A stretch of DNA of 64,000 nucleotides. Source: JAFGCY01 sp964609245 (GTDB lineage: Bacteria > 4484-113 > JAFGCY01). The number at the start of each line of letters is the position of its first letter. Within the stretch, counting starts at the first letter, position 1. This document shows, in pieces, positions 7,733-16,353 of the stretch. The stretch is taken from contig CAZSSB010000002.1 in NCBI GenBank assembly GCA_964609245.1, forward strand, positions 62,001 through 126,000, in the 5' to 3' direction. The notes under the pieces were generated by a model. The model searched no databases and was not told the DNA's origin. It worked only from the letters and a program-made list of their open reading frames with translations. The position numbers and the translations under genes are program-made.

Positions 7733-8534
7733 GCGGCCCCCAGTCTGCCCCGTAGCCCGCAGCGAACTCGGTGTCGGCACTGGCCGCCGCGCGCTCGCTC
7801 ACGCGCCGGAACAGGCCCAGCACGCGCTTGGCGGCCGGGGTGAGCCGTGAACCACCACCACCGGCACCCCCGGTGCTCCGCGCCAGCAGCTTGAGTCCCA
7901 GGTGGCGCTCGGCATCCTGAATCGCCCCCCAGGCGTGACGATAGGACATGTTGGCTCGCTGCGCCGCCGCCCGCAGTGAACCGAGGTGGCCGACGTCCTC
8001 AATCAGGTCCGCCAGCCCCGAGCCGAAGACGTGCTCATCCTGCTCGTTGATCAGCCAGACCTTGCTGCGGACCGCCAGCCGATGGCGCGACAGCCGGCGT
8101 CGCTGCTCCGCCAGGATCCCGCAGACCGCTTCCGCCAGACGCTGATCCCGCAGCCTTTGCATCAGCACGCGGTGCCAGCCGCCGCCGTCGTCTGCGGCGC
8201 TGACCTCGATGTCGGCGTGCCGCCGAAGCTCCTCGGCGTCCTCCCGCACGTCCGGCTCCCCGGCGACCGCGTCGATGAAGATGCGAATGCCGGGCTGGCT
8301 GCCCAGGCTGTAGCTGTTGGACTCGATGACCAGATGCTTGCAGCGCGAGCGGCTGCGCCTTACGAAGTCCTCGAGTTCCTCGGCGTTGCGGCAGTAGTTG
8401 ACCGGCTTGTCGCGGCGGGTCCGACCGTGCCCCAGCTTGGCGTACAGCGAATCAGGCAGCACCGCGCACAGTCGCTTGGCCAGCACCGTCTTGCCGACGC
8501 CGCTCCGCGCACCGCTGATGATCCACGGCTGCAT
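7722..8534 (-). CDS. MobB-like P-loop protein fused to a ModE-type helix-turn-helix
   Basis: This 270-aa protein combines two modules. The N-terminal part opens with a P-loop, GARSGVGKT (residues 8-16), in a short SIMIBI-type domain with FIDAVAGEP (about 86-94), like the GTP-binding MobB of cofactor guanylation. The C-terminal part (about 157-245) is a winged helix with SLRAAAQRANMSYRHAWGAI and GGAGGGGSRLTPAAKRVL, the DNA-binding domain of ModE, the molybdate-responsive regulator. No Mop/TOBE sensor domain follows. The ATG at 8534 shares bases with the upstream stop (TGATG). It could link molybdenum-cofactor status to operon expression. The module assignments are sequence-based; the regulatory role is inferred. 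Confidence 0.8.
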   Translation of the reverse strand: MQPWIISGARSGVGKTVLAKRLCAVLPDSLYAKLGHGRTRRDKPVNYCRNAEELEDFVRRSRSRCKHLVIESNSYSLGSQPGIRIFIDAVAGEPDVREDAEELRRHADIEVSAADDGGGWHRVLMQRLRDQRLAEAVCGILAEQRRRLSRHRLAVRSKVWLINEQDEHVFGSGLADLIEDVGHLGSLRAAAQRANMSYRHAWGAIQDAERHLGLKLLARSTGGAGGGGSRLTPAAKRVLGLFRRVSERAAASADTEFAAGYGADWGPHDD

Positions 8535-8848
8535 CAGAAGCACCCCAGCGCGCAGCCCCTGACCTTGATGTCCAGCTGGTCCATCAGGCGGCCCATCTCG
8601 CCGTTGGCGATGCCGAGCTTGTCGGCGAGCGCCCGGGCCGTCCCGCACATGATCCAGCCGCCCTGATACAGCACATTCAGATCGCACTCGCGGCGATCCT
8701 CGCTGACACGCACCGCCAGTGCGGCATCCTGTACGTCGACGACATGCAGCCGGACGCCGCTGCCGCTGACGAACGCGGCCAGTTCCTCGCTGATCGGCGG
8801 CTCAGCACCGATCCGGCCCGGCTCGATCCTCGGCTTCTCTGCTCTCAT
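8534..8848 (-). CDS. Conserved 104-aa molybdenum-operon protein ending CALGCF
   Basis: I cannot assign a function. The 104-aa protein has no signal peptide. Its C-terminal half reads GWIMCGTARALADKLGIANG then EMGRLMDQLDIKVRGCALGCF, a helical arrangement reminiscent of a degenerate helix-turn-helix. From memory, similar proteins ending in C-x-L-G-C-F occur beside mobA/modE genes in anaerobes, where they are called ModE-like or unknown; I could not check this. The start ATG at 8848 has GGGAGG six bases upstream and lies inside the 3' end of mobA, giving a 47-base overlap. The three C-terminal-half cysteines might bind a metal (inference). Confidence 0.75.
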   Translation of the reverse strand: MRAEKPRIEPGRIGAEPPISEELAAFVSGSGVRLHVVDVQDAALAVRVSEDRRECDLNVLYQGGWIMCGTARALADKLGIANGEMGRLMDQLDIKVRGCALGCF

Positions 8849-9428
8849 CAGTACCTCCCAGTATGTGCGCCAGCTCTTCTGGCGTGTTGATGTTGGCGAA
8901 TCGGGCGTGATCGGTGAACGACACCGGCACAGCACCCAGCTCGCGCCACAGCCTGTTGACCGACAAGCGCTGCTCTTCAAGCGCTCGCGTGACTTCGGAC
9001 AGCAGCCCGATATGAACAATGCAGCACAACGGGTGCCAGGTTCCATCGCTGGTGGCGGCAAAAACGCTGCCGCTCTCTGACGTGAACGCGTCAAGCAGCA
9101 TCGAGAACTCTGAGCGGGTCAGCCGGGGCGCATCGCAGGGGGCGAAGGCCACGGCGTCAGCTGTGCCCTGATAGTGGCACAGTGCAGCCTCGATACCCGT
9201 CAGCGGGCCGCGGCCGGGCACGCGATCCGCGACCACCTCCATCCCGCAGTCGGCGTAGCAGTTATGCTCGCCCGCGCATAACGCCAGCGGACCGAAGCCG
9301 GCCGCCTGCAGCTCGCGGCGCAGATGCTCGAGGATGGTGAGGCCATCCGCACGGCGCAGCAGGCCCTTGGCCCGACCGCCCAGCCGCTCGGCTGCGCCTC
9401 CCGCGAGTATTGCGCCGGCTATCCTCAT
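8802..9428 (-). CDS. mobA: Molybdenum cofactor guanylyltransferase
   Basis: MobA attaches GMP to Mo-molybdopterin to form the guanine dinucleotide used by formate dehydrogenase. The 208-aa protein has the nucleotide-binding start GAILAGGAAERLGGRAKGLL, PGRGPLTGIEAAL, FAPCDAPRL and NINTPEEL, all standard for MobA, at close to the E. coli length (194 aa). The ATG at 9428 gives the native start MRIAGAILAGG; the longer frame to 9761 runs back into fdhE. The last 47 bases overlap the next gene, so the C-terminal tail is probably lineage-specific. Confidence 0.92.
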   Translation of the reverse strand: MRIAGAILAGGAAERLGGRAKGLLRRADGLTILEHLRRELQAAGFGPLALCAGEHNCYADCGMEVVADRVPGRGPLTGIEAALCHYQGTADAVAFAPCDAPRLTRSEFSMLLDAFTSESGSVFAATSDGTWHPLCCIVHIGLLSEVTRALEEQRLSVNRLWRELGAVPVSFTDHARFANINTPEELAHILGGTDESREAEDRAGPDRC

Positions 9429-9453
9429 GCTTGGATACTCACTTCCAATAACC

Positions 9454-10389
9454 TCAGCGCTTGGGCGCCTCCCCGAATCCCCACAGCTCACGTGCCGAGA
9501 CGTAAGGACGGCGGCGCTGATAGCCCTCGCGTTCCCCGAGCAGATCGAGGTACAGCGTGGCCGTGTCCTGGACAAAGGGCATGAACTGCTCGTCCTCGGG
9601 CAGCCGTCGCTCGTCGAACGTCTTGATGTACTGCTGGCACTGCTCGCAAGTCTCGATCCAGCTGGGGTCCTGCTCATCGACGTAAAGCAGGTGCAGGTCG
9701 GCCTGCTCAGTGATTCCGCAGAACGGGCAGCGCACGCGGTCGAACTGGTGTTGCTCGCCACAGAGTGAGCAGTGCAGAATCCGCTTGCCGTCGTCGCGCC
9801 TCAGCCGCGCCAGCGCCGGTGGGGCCCCGCAGCGCGGGCAGCTGCCCGCCTGCGAGCCTGCGACGCCCGCAATGTCCTCAGCAGCCATCCGCCCGTCTAC
9901 CCAGGCAGCGACAAACGGTGCGGCCAGCAGCTGTCCGAAGGCCTGCACGGCCGCTTCGGGAACCTGCAGTCTCTCGGCAATGCCTGCCGGTTCGGTGGCT
10001 TCGGGGCTCGCCAGCACAGCCCGCACCACGTCTTCCAGCAGGGCGGGGTTGTCTGCGGCAGCCGCCTTGAGGCCCGATAATTCCGTCACAGAACTGCCGT
10101 GCCGCTCCAGGGCCACGAACAGCTCGGAGCCATATGACGCCAGCATCTGTTGATCCAGCACCAGCCCCTGGTACGCGGGCGGCAGCGGGCCGTGGCCGTT
10201 GGTCGCCGAGTCATCGAGGGAGGCGGACGGACCGGTCAGCGCCTCGCGGACGCGATCCTGGGCCAGCACCAGGTCCGCGCGGAACCGCACGTAGCTGTCC
10301 GCAACGCGATCCTGGCCGATCAGCCTCTCGAGCTGGCACACTAGCTCGGCTGCCGTCGTTGCCGGCCCCGTGCCGCCTCCCTCAGACAT
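9454..10389 (-). CDS. fdhE: Formate dehydrogenase accessory protein FdhE
   Basis: FdhE is a cytosolic protein needed for maturation of respiratory formate dehydrogenases, probably by binding the apo catalytic subunit. The 311-aa protein has the rubredoxin-like cysteine pairs of the family: CPRCG, CSLCG, CPFCG and CEQCQQYIKT, the last being a strong FdhE hallmark. The start ATG at 10389 is preceded by GAGGAAGT. It sits between the structural fdh genes and the cofactor genes, which supports dedication to the fdhA product upstream. Confidence 0.93.
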   Translation of the reverse strand: MSEGGGTGPATTAAELVCQLERLIGQDRVADSYVRFRADLVLAQDRVREALTGPSASLDDSATNGHGPLPPAYQGLVLDQQMLASYGSELFVALERHGSSVTELSGLKAAAADNPALLEDVVRAVLASPEATEPAGIAERLQVPEAAVQAFGQLLAAPFVAAWVDGRMAAEDIAGVAGSQAGSCPRCGAPPALARLRRDDGKRILHCSLCGEQHQFDRVRCPFCGITEQADLHLLYVDEQDPSWIETCEQCQQYIKTFDERRLPEDEQFMPFVQDTATLYLDLLGEREGYQRRRPYVSARELWGFGEAPKR

Positions 10390-10421
10390 ACTTCCTCACT
10401 TCGCGGCGGACCCAGCCGCCG

Positions 10422-11711
10422 CTACATTTCGCTCGCGCTATGCCGTTCAAAGACCGGGAACATCTTGACCGCGATGTTGTAGAAGAACATGATCGCCGCG
10501 ATAACGCCCACGGTAATCAGAATCTCCTGAATGCTCGGGAAGTACGAATAGCCGGACCCGATCGTAGTCATGTCCATGCCGCTCAGCGTCACGTTGAAGC
10601 GGTTGAACACCACGCCCAGCACCACCAGCAGCGCCGCGAAGAACAGCGCTCCCGTGTTGCGGCGCAGGCTGGCGCTCGACAGCATCAGTGCCGGGATGAT
10701 CACCGCGATCAGCATCTCCAGAATGAAGATGAAGCCGCGGGTCGTCCCGATCTCCGCGAAGCCGCCCTGAATCCCGACATCAACCAGCCGTACCACCAGG
10801 TAGATCCAGAGTATCCACGAGGCGTACTTGCCCATGCCCGCCAGCGGCTCCTTCTCCACCGGACGATTGAAGGCCCTGGCCGCGATGGTGGCCTCGAAGA
10901 TCACCATCGCGAACCCGACGGCCACCGCCGTGATGAAGAAGTTCACCGGCAGCATCGGTGAATACCACAAGCGGCTGAGCTTGTCCGGCACCAGCAGGAA
11001 CAACGAACCCAGCGACGACTGATGCGCCGTCGAGAACAGGATACCCGCGATGATCAGCACCACCGGCGCGCCGGGCCGCGAGGCGAACGCGCTGGGCAGC
11101 AGCATCGCCAGGATGGCGAGCACGACCAGCGCGATTATCGCGTAGACCCAGCTGTGGGACATGATCAGCGTGAAGAACGCCAGCGCCGCCACGCAGTACC
11201 AGGGCACCAGCGCTTTCCAGACGTTGTGCAGGCCGTCCCAGCCGAAACGCTCGAAGACCGACGGCGCGAACTCCAGCGCCAGCACCGTCAGATAGAGCAT
11301 CACGCACCAGGCTACTTCGAACATCGCCGAGTGCGGCGGCCAGTAGATAATCGGGTGCCAGATGTGCCACGGAATGCCGAGGTCGACCAGCAGCGCCACC
11401 GCGACGAAGGTATAGCCCAGCAGCGCCGTCAGAATCGCGGGCCGCACCAGCCCGTGGTACTTCTTACCACCGAAGATGTAAACCACGCCGGCGGTGATGA
11501 AACCGCCGGCGGCCAGCGCAACGCCGCAGAGCACGTCGAAGGCGATCCAGATGCCCCACGGGTACTGGTCACTGAGGTTCGTCGCCGCGCCGAGTCCCTG
11601 GGCATAGCGCTGCACCGCAGCGATGAACCCGATCAGCATCAGCAGGAACAGGATCACCGAGCCGAGCGTCACGTAACTCCGTTTCACACGTTCGTATCCG
11701 AGACTGCTCAT
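10422..11711 (-). CDS. NrfD/HybB-type membrane quinone-interacting subunit of formate dehydrogenase
   Basis: The 429-aa protein is strongly hydrophobic with about ten membrane helices. It belongs to the NrfD/PsrC/HybB family, which passes electrons between a periplasmic Fe-S subunit and the quinone pool. Supporting motifs are QYPWGIWIAFDVLCGVALAAGG near residue 49 and HSWVYAIIA near residue 190. It replaces the dihaem cytochrome b gamma subunit seen in E. coli FdnGHI, so no haem ligation is expected. The start overlaps the fdhB stop by four bases (ATGA). It most likely anchors FdhAB to the membrane and reduces quinone. Confidence 0.9.
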   Translation of the reverse strand: MSSLGYERVKRSYVTLGSVILFLLMLIGFIAAVQRYAQGLGAATNLSDQYPWGIWIAFDVLCGVALAAGGFITAGVVYIFGGKKYHGLVRPAILTALLGYTFVAVALLVDLGIPWHIWHPIIYWPPHSAMFEVAWCVMLYLTVLALEFAPSVFERFGWDGLHNVWKALVPWYCVAALAFFTLIMSHSWVYAIIALVVLAILAMLLPSAFASRPGAPVVLIIAGILFSTAHQSSLGSLFLLVPDKLSRLWYSPMLPVNFFITAVAVGFAMVIFEATIAARAFNRPVEKEPLAGMGKYASWILWIYLVVRLVDVGIQGGFAEIGTTRGFIFILEMLIAVIIPALMLSSASLRRNTGALFFAALLVVLGVVFNRFNVTLSGMDMTTIGSGYSYFPSIQEILITVGVIAAIMFFYNIAVKMFPVFERHSASEM

Positions 11712-12595
11712 ACTTCACGCTCCGTGTGCTCAAACTCATGCACGGCCTCGCCGTTTTCCTTCTTGCGCTGGTAGAGCCAGTAGAGCCCGCCCAGCACCGC
11801 TCCGCCGGCAATCACGACGTAGGGCACGGAGCCCAGCGCCGCCGCCGTGTATTCGGGATACGGCCGCGTGCCGATCTTCTCGGTCGAGGGGAAACCGACC
11901 TGCTCGAAGGGCACCGCCGAGATGTACAGCCAGGAGGTGCCGCCCACCTCGTGCTCGCCGTAGATGTGATCGACATACTTGCCGGGCGAGGCCGCCATCC
12001 GACTGCGGGCCTCGGCGATCAGCTCGCTGCGCTCGCCGAACTGGATTGCGCCCGTGGGACAGGTCTTGGCACAGGCCGGCATCTGCTGGCCCTCGGTGTG
12101 CCTGGCCCGCTCCTCGGCGGCCATCGGCTGGCCGTTGAGCTCACCCTCGGACTGCTCACCAGTCTGGCGATCCATGCAGTAAGTGCACTTGCGGATGTAG
12201 GGGATCGTCTTCCCCCACTCAAAAGTCGGAATACCGAAAGGACAGGCCATCATGCAGTAGCGGCACCCCATGCACTTCTCCCCGTGATAGACGATGCCGC
12301 CCTCCTCCGTGACCTCGAACGCCTCGACCGGGCAGGCCGAATGACAGGCCGGATCCAGGCAGTGCATGCACTGACGCTTGCTGAATACCCACTTGAGATT
12401 GTCACCCTCGCCAACCTCCGTGTAACCCAGCAGTGTGAAAGTATCGGCAGAGAGGTTGGGCGGGTTCTGATAGCCACCGTAGCCGGAGAAGAACGTGGTC
12501 CGCTCCGCCGGCAGCTCGTTCCATTGCTTGCAGGCCACCTGGCACGCCCGGCAGCCGATGCACTTGGTCATATCAACCAGACAGCCGCGGCTCAT
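11708..12595 (-). CDS. fdhB: Formate dehydrogenase iron-sulfur subunit
   Basis: The 295-aa electron-transfer subunit carries four [4Fe-4S] sites: CIGCRACQVACKQW, CMHCLDPACHSACPVEA, CMGCRYCMMACPFGIP and the split pair CTYC...CAKTCPTGAI. A single membrane helix near residues 258-275 (VPYVVIAGGAVLGGLYWLY) anchors it, as in FdnH. There is no signal peptide of its own; like FdnH it should be exported with the catalytic subunit. The start ATG at 12595 has GGGAGGTGGCGT upstream. The 58 bases between it and fdhA hold no recognisable element. Confidence 0.93.
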   Translation of the reverse strand: MSRGCLVDMTKCIGCRACQVACKQWNELPAERTTFFSGYGGYQNPPNLSADTFTLLGYTEVGEGDNLKWVFSKRQCMHCLDPACHSACPVEAFEVTEEGGIVYHGEKCMGCRYCMMACPFGIPTFEWGKTIPYIRKCTYCMDRQTGEQSEGELNGQPMAAEERARHTEGQQMPACAKTCPTGAIQFGERSELIAEARSRMAASPGKYVDHIYGEHEVGGTSWLYISAVPFEQVGFPSTEKIGTRPYPEYTAAALGSVPYVVIAGGAVLGGLYWLYQRKKENGEAVHEFEHTEREV

Positions 12596-12653
12596 ACGCC
12601 ACCTCCCTTGATCAGTGCCCCGCTCGAATTGTCAGGTGCGAGTCCAGGTGCGA

Positions 12654-15600
12654 TTACCAGCATATCTGTCCTCCTTTCCTGACGTCGCACAGGAACGCCT
12701 TGAATTCCGGGATCATTGTGTTCGCGTCGCCGACGTGGGGAGTCAGTTCGTTCGCACTGGCGCCACACGTGTAGCCCGCGTAGCCGAAGTGCCAGATCAG
12801 CCCGATCTGATGGACAGTCCTGCCACCGAGATCGAAGGGCCTCAGCCGCTTTGTCACCATCGCCCGCAGCGTGATGCCGTTTGGAGCTCGGGCCGACGTC
12901 ACGGTCACGACGTCGCCGTGCTCGATACCTTTCTCCGCCGCCAGCTCGTGGCTGATCTCGACGAAGGGCTCCGGTACCAGCTCGGCCAGCCACGGCAGGT
13001 TGCGCGTCATCGCGCCTGCTTGCCAGTGCTCGGTGACCCGGTAGGTCGTGGCCACGATCGGATACTCGCTGACGTCGCCGATCTGCTCCTGGTGCCAGAT
13101 TGTGATGACTGGGTTGATCTGCTGACCGGACATGAGATTGCCTACCGGGCTCTCCACCGGCTCGTAGTGCTCGGGGAACGGTCCATCCGCCAGCCCCGGC
13201 GCGAAGAGGCAGGCATGGCCCTCGGGGCGCATGATGAAGCTGTACTTCGCGGCGGGATCAGGAGTGCCATCCTCTTTGAGCAGCGGTGGCCAGCCACCGT
13301 CAGGGACATCGCCGACCCATTTGCCGGCGGCACGGTCGTAGGCGATCACCGGCTTCTGCGGCGCCCAGGGCTCACCCCTGGCGTTGCAGCTGGCGCGGTT
13401 ATAGATGATCCGGCGGTTGACCGGCCAGCACCAGGCCCAGTTCGGGTTGAGCCCGATCGGGTCGTCCGTTGGGTTCGAGGCCTCGCGCCGCGCCATCATA
13501 TTGCCGTCGCCGGTGAAGCTCGCGCAGTAGAGCCAGTTGCCGCTGCTCGTGGATCCATCGTCCATCAGGAAGGCGAACGACGGTACCAGATCGCCCTTCT
13601 TGAAGCTCTTGCCCTTGTCCGGCAGATCCACATCGCGCAGGAAGTAGCCGTTGATGTCCCTGGCCACCGCGTACGGATCAGTGCCATGATCCCAGTTGAG
13701 CTGGGTGATCGGCTCGGGGAAGACACCGTCCTGGGCGTAGAGCTTCTTCAGTTCGGCCTGGATCTCGGTCAGGATATCGAGATCGGACTTGGCCTCACCA
13801 GGTGGTTCGACCGCCGCATAGCGCCACTGCGCCCAGCGTCCCGAGTTCGAGATACTGCCATCCTTCTCCATGGACGCCGCTGCCGGCAGCATGAACACCT
13901 CGGTGCCGATGCTGGCGGGATCAGGACTGTCCGGCTGGCCCTGGACCTTGCGGTTCCAGAACGTGCCGGTCTCCGTCTCCCAAAGCTCAACCAGCACCAG
14001 CCAGTCCAGCTTGTCCAGCGCCTCGCGCTCGAAGCGGGAGTTCGGTCCGCCGACTGCGGGATTCTGACCCAGGGCAATCATGCCCTTGATCACGCCATTG
14101 TGCATTGCCTCGAACAGCGCGATGTGCGAGTAGTTGGCCCCCCGCTTGGGAAGGTACTGGTAGGCGAAGTCGTTCTCCGGCGTCGCATGCTCGCCCCAGA
14201 ACGCTTTCAGCAGGCTCACCGTGTACTTCGGGGTGTTGCCCCACCAGTTGGCGCTCCTGGGATCGGACGACTTCGGTGTCCAGGTGTCCAGATATGTCGC
14301 CAGATCGGTGTTGTCCGCTGTCGGGCACTTCAGATAGCCCGGGATGATGTGGAACAGGATGCAGTGGTCCGTGGAGCCCTGGACATTGGACTCGCCGCGC
14401 AGAGCGTTGATACCACCACCGGCGACGCCGATGTTGCCCAGCAGCAGTTGCAGGATCACGTAGCTGCGGATGTTCTGCGTCCCGTGCGTATGCTGGGTCG
14501 TGCCCATGGCGTACATGATGGTCGCGGACTTGTCCGGCGCGCAGGTGGCGCAGAACGTGTCGGCAACCTCCTTGATCTTGGCAACGGGGGCACCCGTGAT
14601 CTTGGAGGCCTCCTCCAGCGTGTAGCGGGAGAAATGCTTGCGGAGCAGCTGGTAGACGCAGTTCGGATCCGTCAGCGTGGGATCTTTCATCACCACGCCG
14701 CCAGCGTCTTTCTGGTAGGCCCAGTGCGACTTGTCATACTTGTTGTCCGCCAGGCCGACGAACACGCCGTCGTGGAACCCGAATTCCGGATCGACCAGGA
14801 AGCTGGCATTCGTGTGCGCGACCACGTAATCACGCTGGATCATGTCATTCTCAAGCGCGTAGTTGATGATCGCCCCGATGTAGGCGATGTCGGTGCCCGA
14901 CCGCAGCGGTGAGTAAATGTCCGCCAGCGAGGAGCTGCGAGTGAACCGCGGATCAACGGAGATCAGCTTGGCGCCATTCTCCATCGCCTTGGTAACCCAC
15001 TTGAACGACACCGGGTGGTTCTCTGCCGCATTGGATCCGATGATCATGACGCAGTCGGAGTTTCCGATGTCGATCCAGTGCTGCGTCATTGCTCCACGCC
15101 CGAAGGAATTGGCCAAACTGGCCACCGTGGAGCTGTGTCAAATCCGCGCCTGGTGCTCGATGTAGACAACGCCCATCGCCCGCGCCAGCTTGGAATACGC
15201 GTAGCACTCCTCATTGTCGAGCGCCGCGCCTCCGATGCACGCAATGCCCTCCGTGCGGTTCACCACCCGCCCCTCGGCGTCGGTATGCACGAATGTCGCG
15301 TCACGGGTCCGCTTGATGTTCTCGGCGATCCGCTTGATCGCCCACTCCCAGTCCTTCTCCTCCCAACTCGTCGCGTTCGGCGCCCGGTACTTCACCTTCT
15401 TGAGCCGCCGGTCGCTGTTCGCTACCTGATAGAGCGCGCTGCCTTTTGCGCACAACGTGCCCAGATTGACGGGATGGTCGGGGTCACCCTCCACGTTGAC
15501 CACCTTGCCTCCCGCAGCGGTAACGATTGCTCCGCAGCCGACGCCGCAGTACGGGCAAATCGTCGTTGTCAGTTTGCCGCGCTTCACTCTTGCGGTCGCC

Positions 15601-15695
15601 GCGTAGGCAGCGCTGCTGCCTAAGTCAAAACCCAGGAATCCCAGGAACGCACCAACACTCGAAGAAAGGAGGAAAGTACGTCGGTCAACTTTCAT
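12654..15695 (-). CDS. fdhA: Formate dehydrogenase catalytic subunit, selenocysteine protein
   Basis: The enzyme oxidises formate to CO2 at a Mo/W-bis-MGD centre, probably on the periplasmic side. The 1013-aa frame contains one in-frame TGA (15140-15138, residue 186). Its context, EHQARI-U-HSSTVASLANSFGRGAM, matches the selenocysteine site of FdnG-type enzymes, so the two apparent ORFs are one gene. The N-terminus has a twin-arginine signal (MKVDRRTFLLSSS), followed by the [4Fe-4S] motif CPYCGVGC (about 47-54). The C-terminus has the molybdopterin dinucleotide-binding domain. A hairpin follows the TGA. GGAGG lies seven bases before the ATG. The gene heads the whole 15-kb operon. Confidence 0.95.
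15110..15124 (-). promoter_or_regulatory. Candidate SECIS hairpin in fdhA
   Basis: On the coding strand, 13 bases after the selenocysteine TGA, TGGCCA-GTT-TGGCCA can fold into a stem with a small loop. Bacterial SECIS elements lie in this range and expose G and U in the loop for SelB. The loop differs from the GGTC loops of the two hdrA genes here, so this is the weakest of the three, but the protein context of the TGA is decisive on its own. Confidence 0.6.
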
Positions 15696-16247
15696 CGCCT
15701 GCCTCCACTCTATTCAGTGCGCAGTATAACAATTGCGAATCAACTCTCGATTCGTGTCTCATTAGAATCCTACCACATGTCTGGCAACCGAGTCCAGTTA
15801 TTGGCGGCGCACGCTTTGCCCCTTCCGCATTCACGCCCGGCGATACGGTACACCAGACCTCAGTTTCGATCTCTGGAGCTTCACCAGAATCCGCCCTGAG
15901 ACTGCACCCGCAAGCCAGGAATGATCGTCAGCCGTTGATACATCCGCCCTCTCCCGGCTCTGCAGGAGACCCGCCGCGCCCATCAGCCGGGCGGTCAGTA
16001 CTCCGCCCGCCGTCGGCTGCCTCTCCGCGCTGGCACGCGCGATCGTCGGGCATTCGCCTCTCCGGCATCCTCCCGGGACTGTCTCCCTCTCCAAATGATA
16101 GTCTTGACTCAGTCTCAATTGCTTCCACCAACCACGTTCTGCTGTATTCTCAAGCACGAATAACCTCATTAGGCGGCATCGTCTCACATGCACCTAACCA
16201 ACTCGTTGATATGTTTCTGAATACGTGCACACGCCTCGTTATGCTTG

Positions 16248-16259
16248 ATTATGCATAAT
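16248..16259. promoter_or_regulatory. 12-bp perfect palindrome ATTATGCATAAT
   Basis: A perfect AT-rich palindrome about 95 bases before the start of the tetrahaem lipoprotein gene. It has the size and symmetry of a homodimeric regulator site or part of a promoter. I do not recognise it as the site of a named regulator. Confidence 0.35.
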
Positions 16260-16275
16260 GGGACTAGGCTGCGGA

Positions 16276-16293
16276 CGCACGGTATTCCGTGCG
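16276..16293. promoter_or_regulatory. Inverted repeat CGCACGG-TATT-CCGTGCG
   Basis: A perfect 7-bp stem with a four-base loop lies 61 bases before the cytochrome start and directly before a TAGAAT box (16295-16300) that could be a -10 element. It could act as an operator or as a 5' leader hairpin, depending on where transcription begins. Confidence 0.35.
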
Positions 16294-16353
16294 GTAGAAT
16301 GTGTGCCAACAGAATAATAGTCACCGGATTCACGATTTAAAAGGAGACATAGG

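Larger units (their letters stand above)
15696..16353. other. Divergent intergenic region between fdhA and the tetrahaem lipoprotein
   Basis: These 658 bases are visibly less GC-rich than the flanking genes and contain no convincing gene; short frames here have no ribosome binding site and no protein-like composition. The region should hold promoters for the leftward fdh operon and the rightward cytochrome gene. A TATACT box (15723-15728, leftward) lies close to fdhA but has no clear -35 partner. Two inverted repeats near the right end are listed separately. Confidence 0.5.

Noticed and set aside
12615..14912. 765-aa open frame on the plus strand
   Set aside because: It is antisense to fdhA, is Arg/Gly/His/Val-rich without domain features, and arises from third-position GC bias of the real gene.
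15138..15140. In-frame TGA in fdhA as a pseudogene mutation
   Set aside because: Its context is the known selenocysteine site of formate dehydrogenases, and both sides keep full family similarity.
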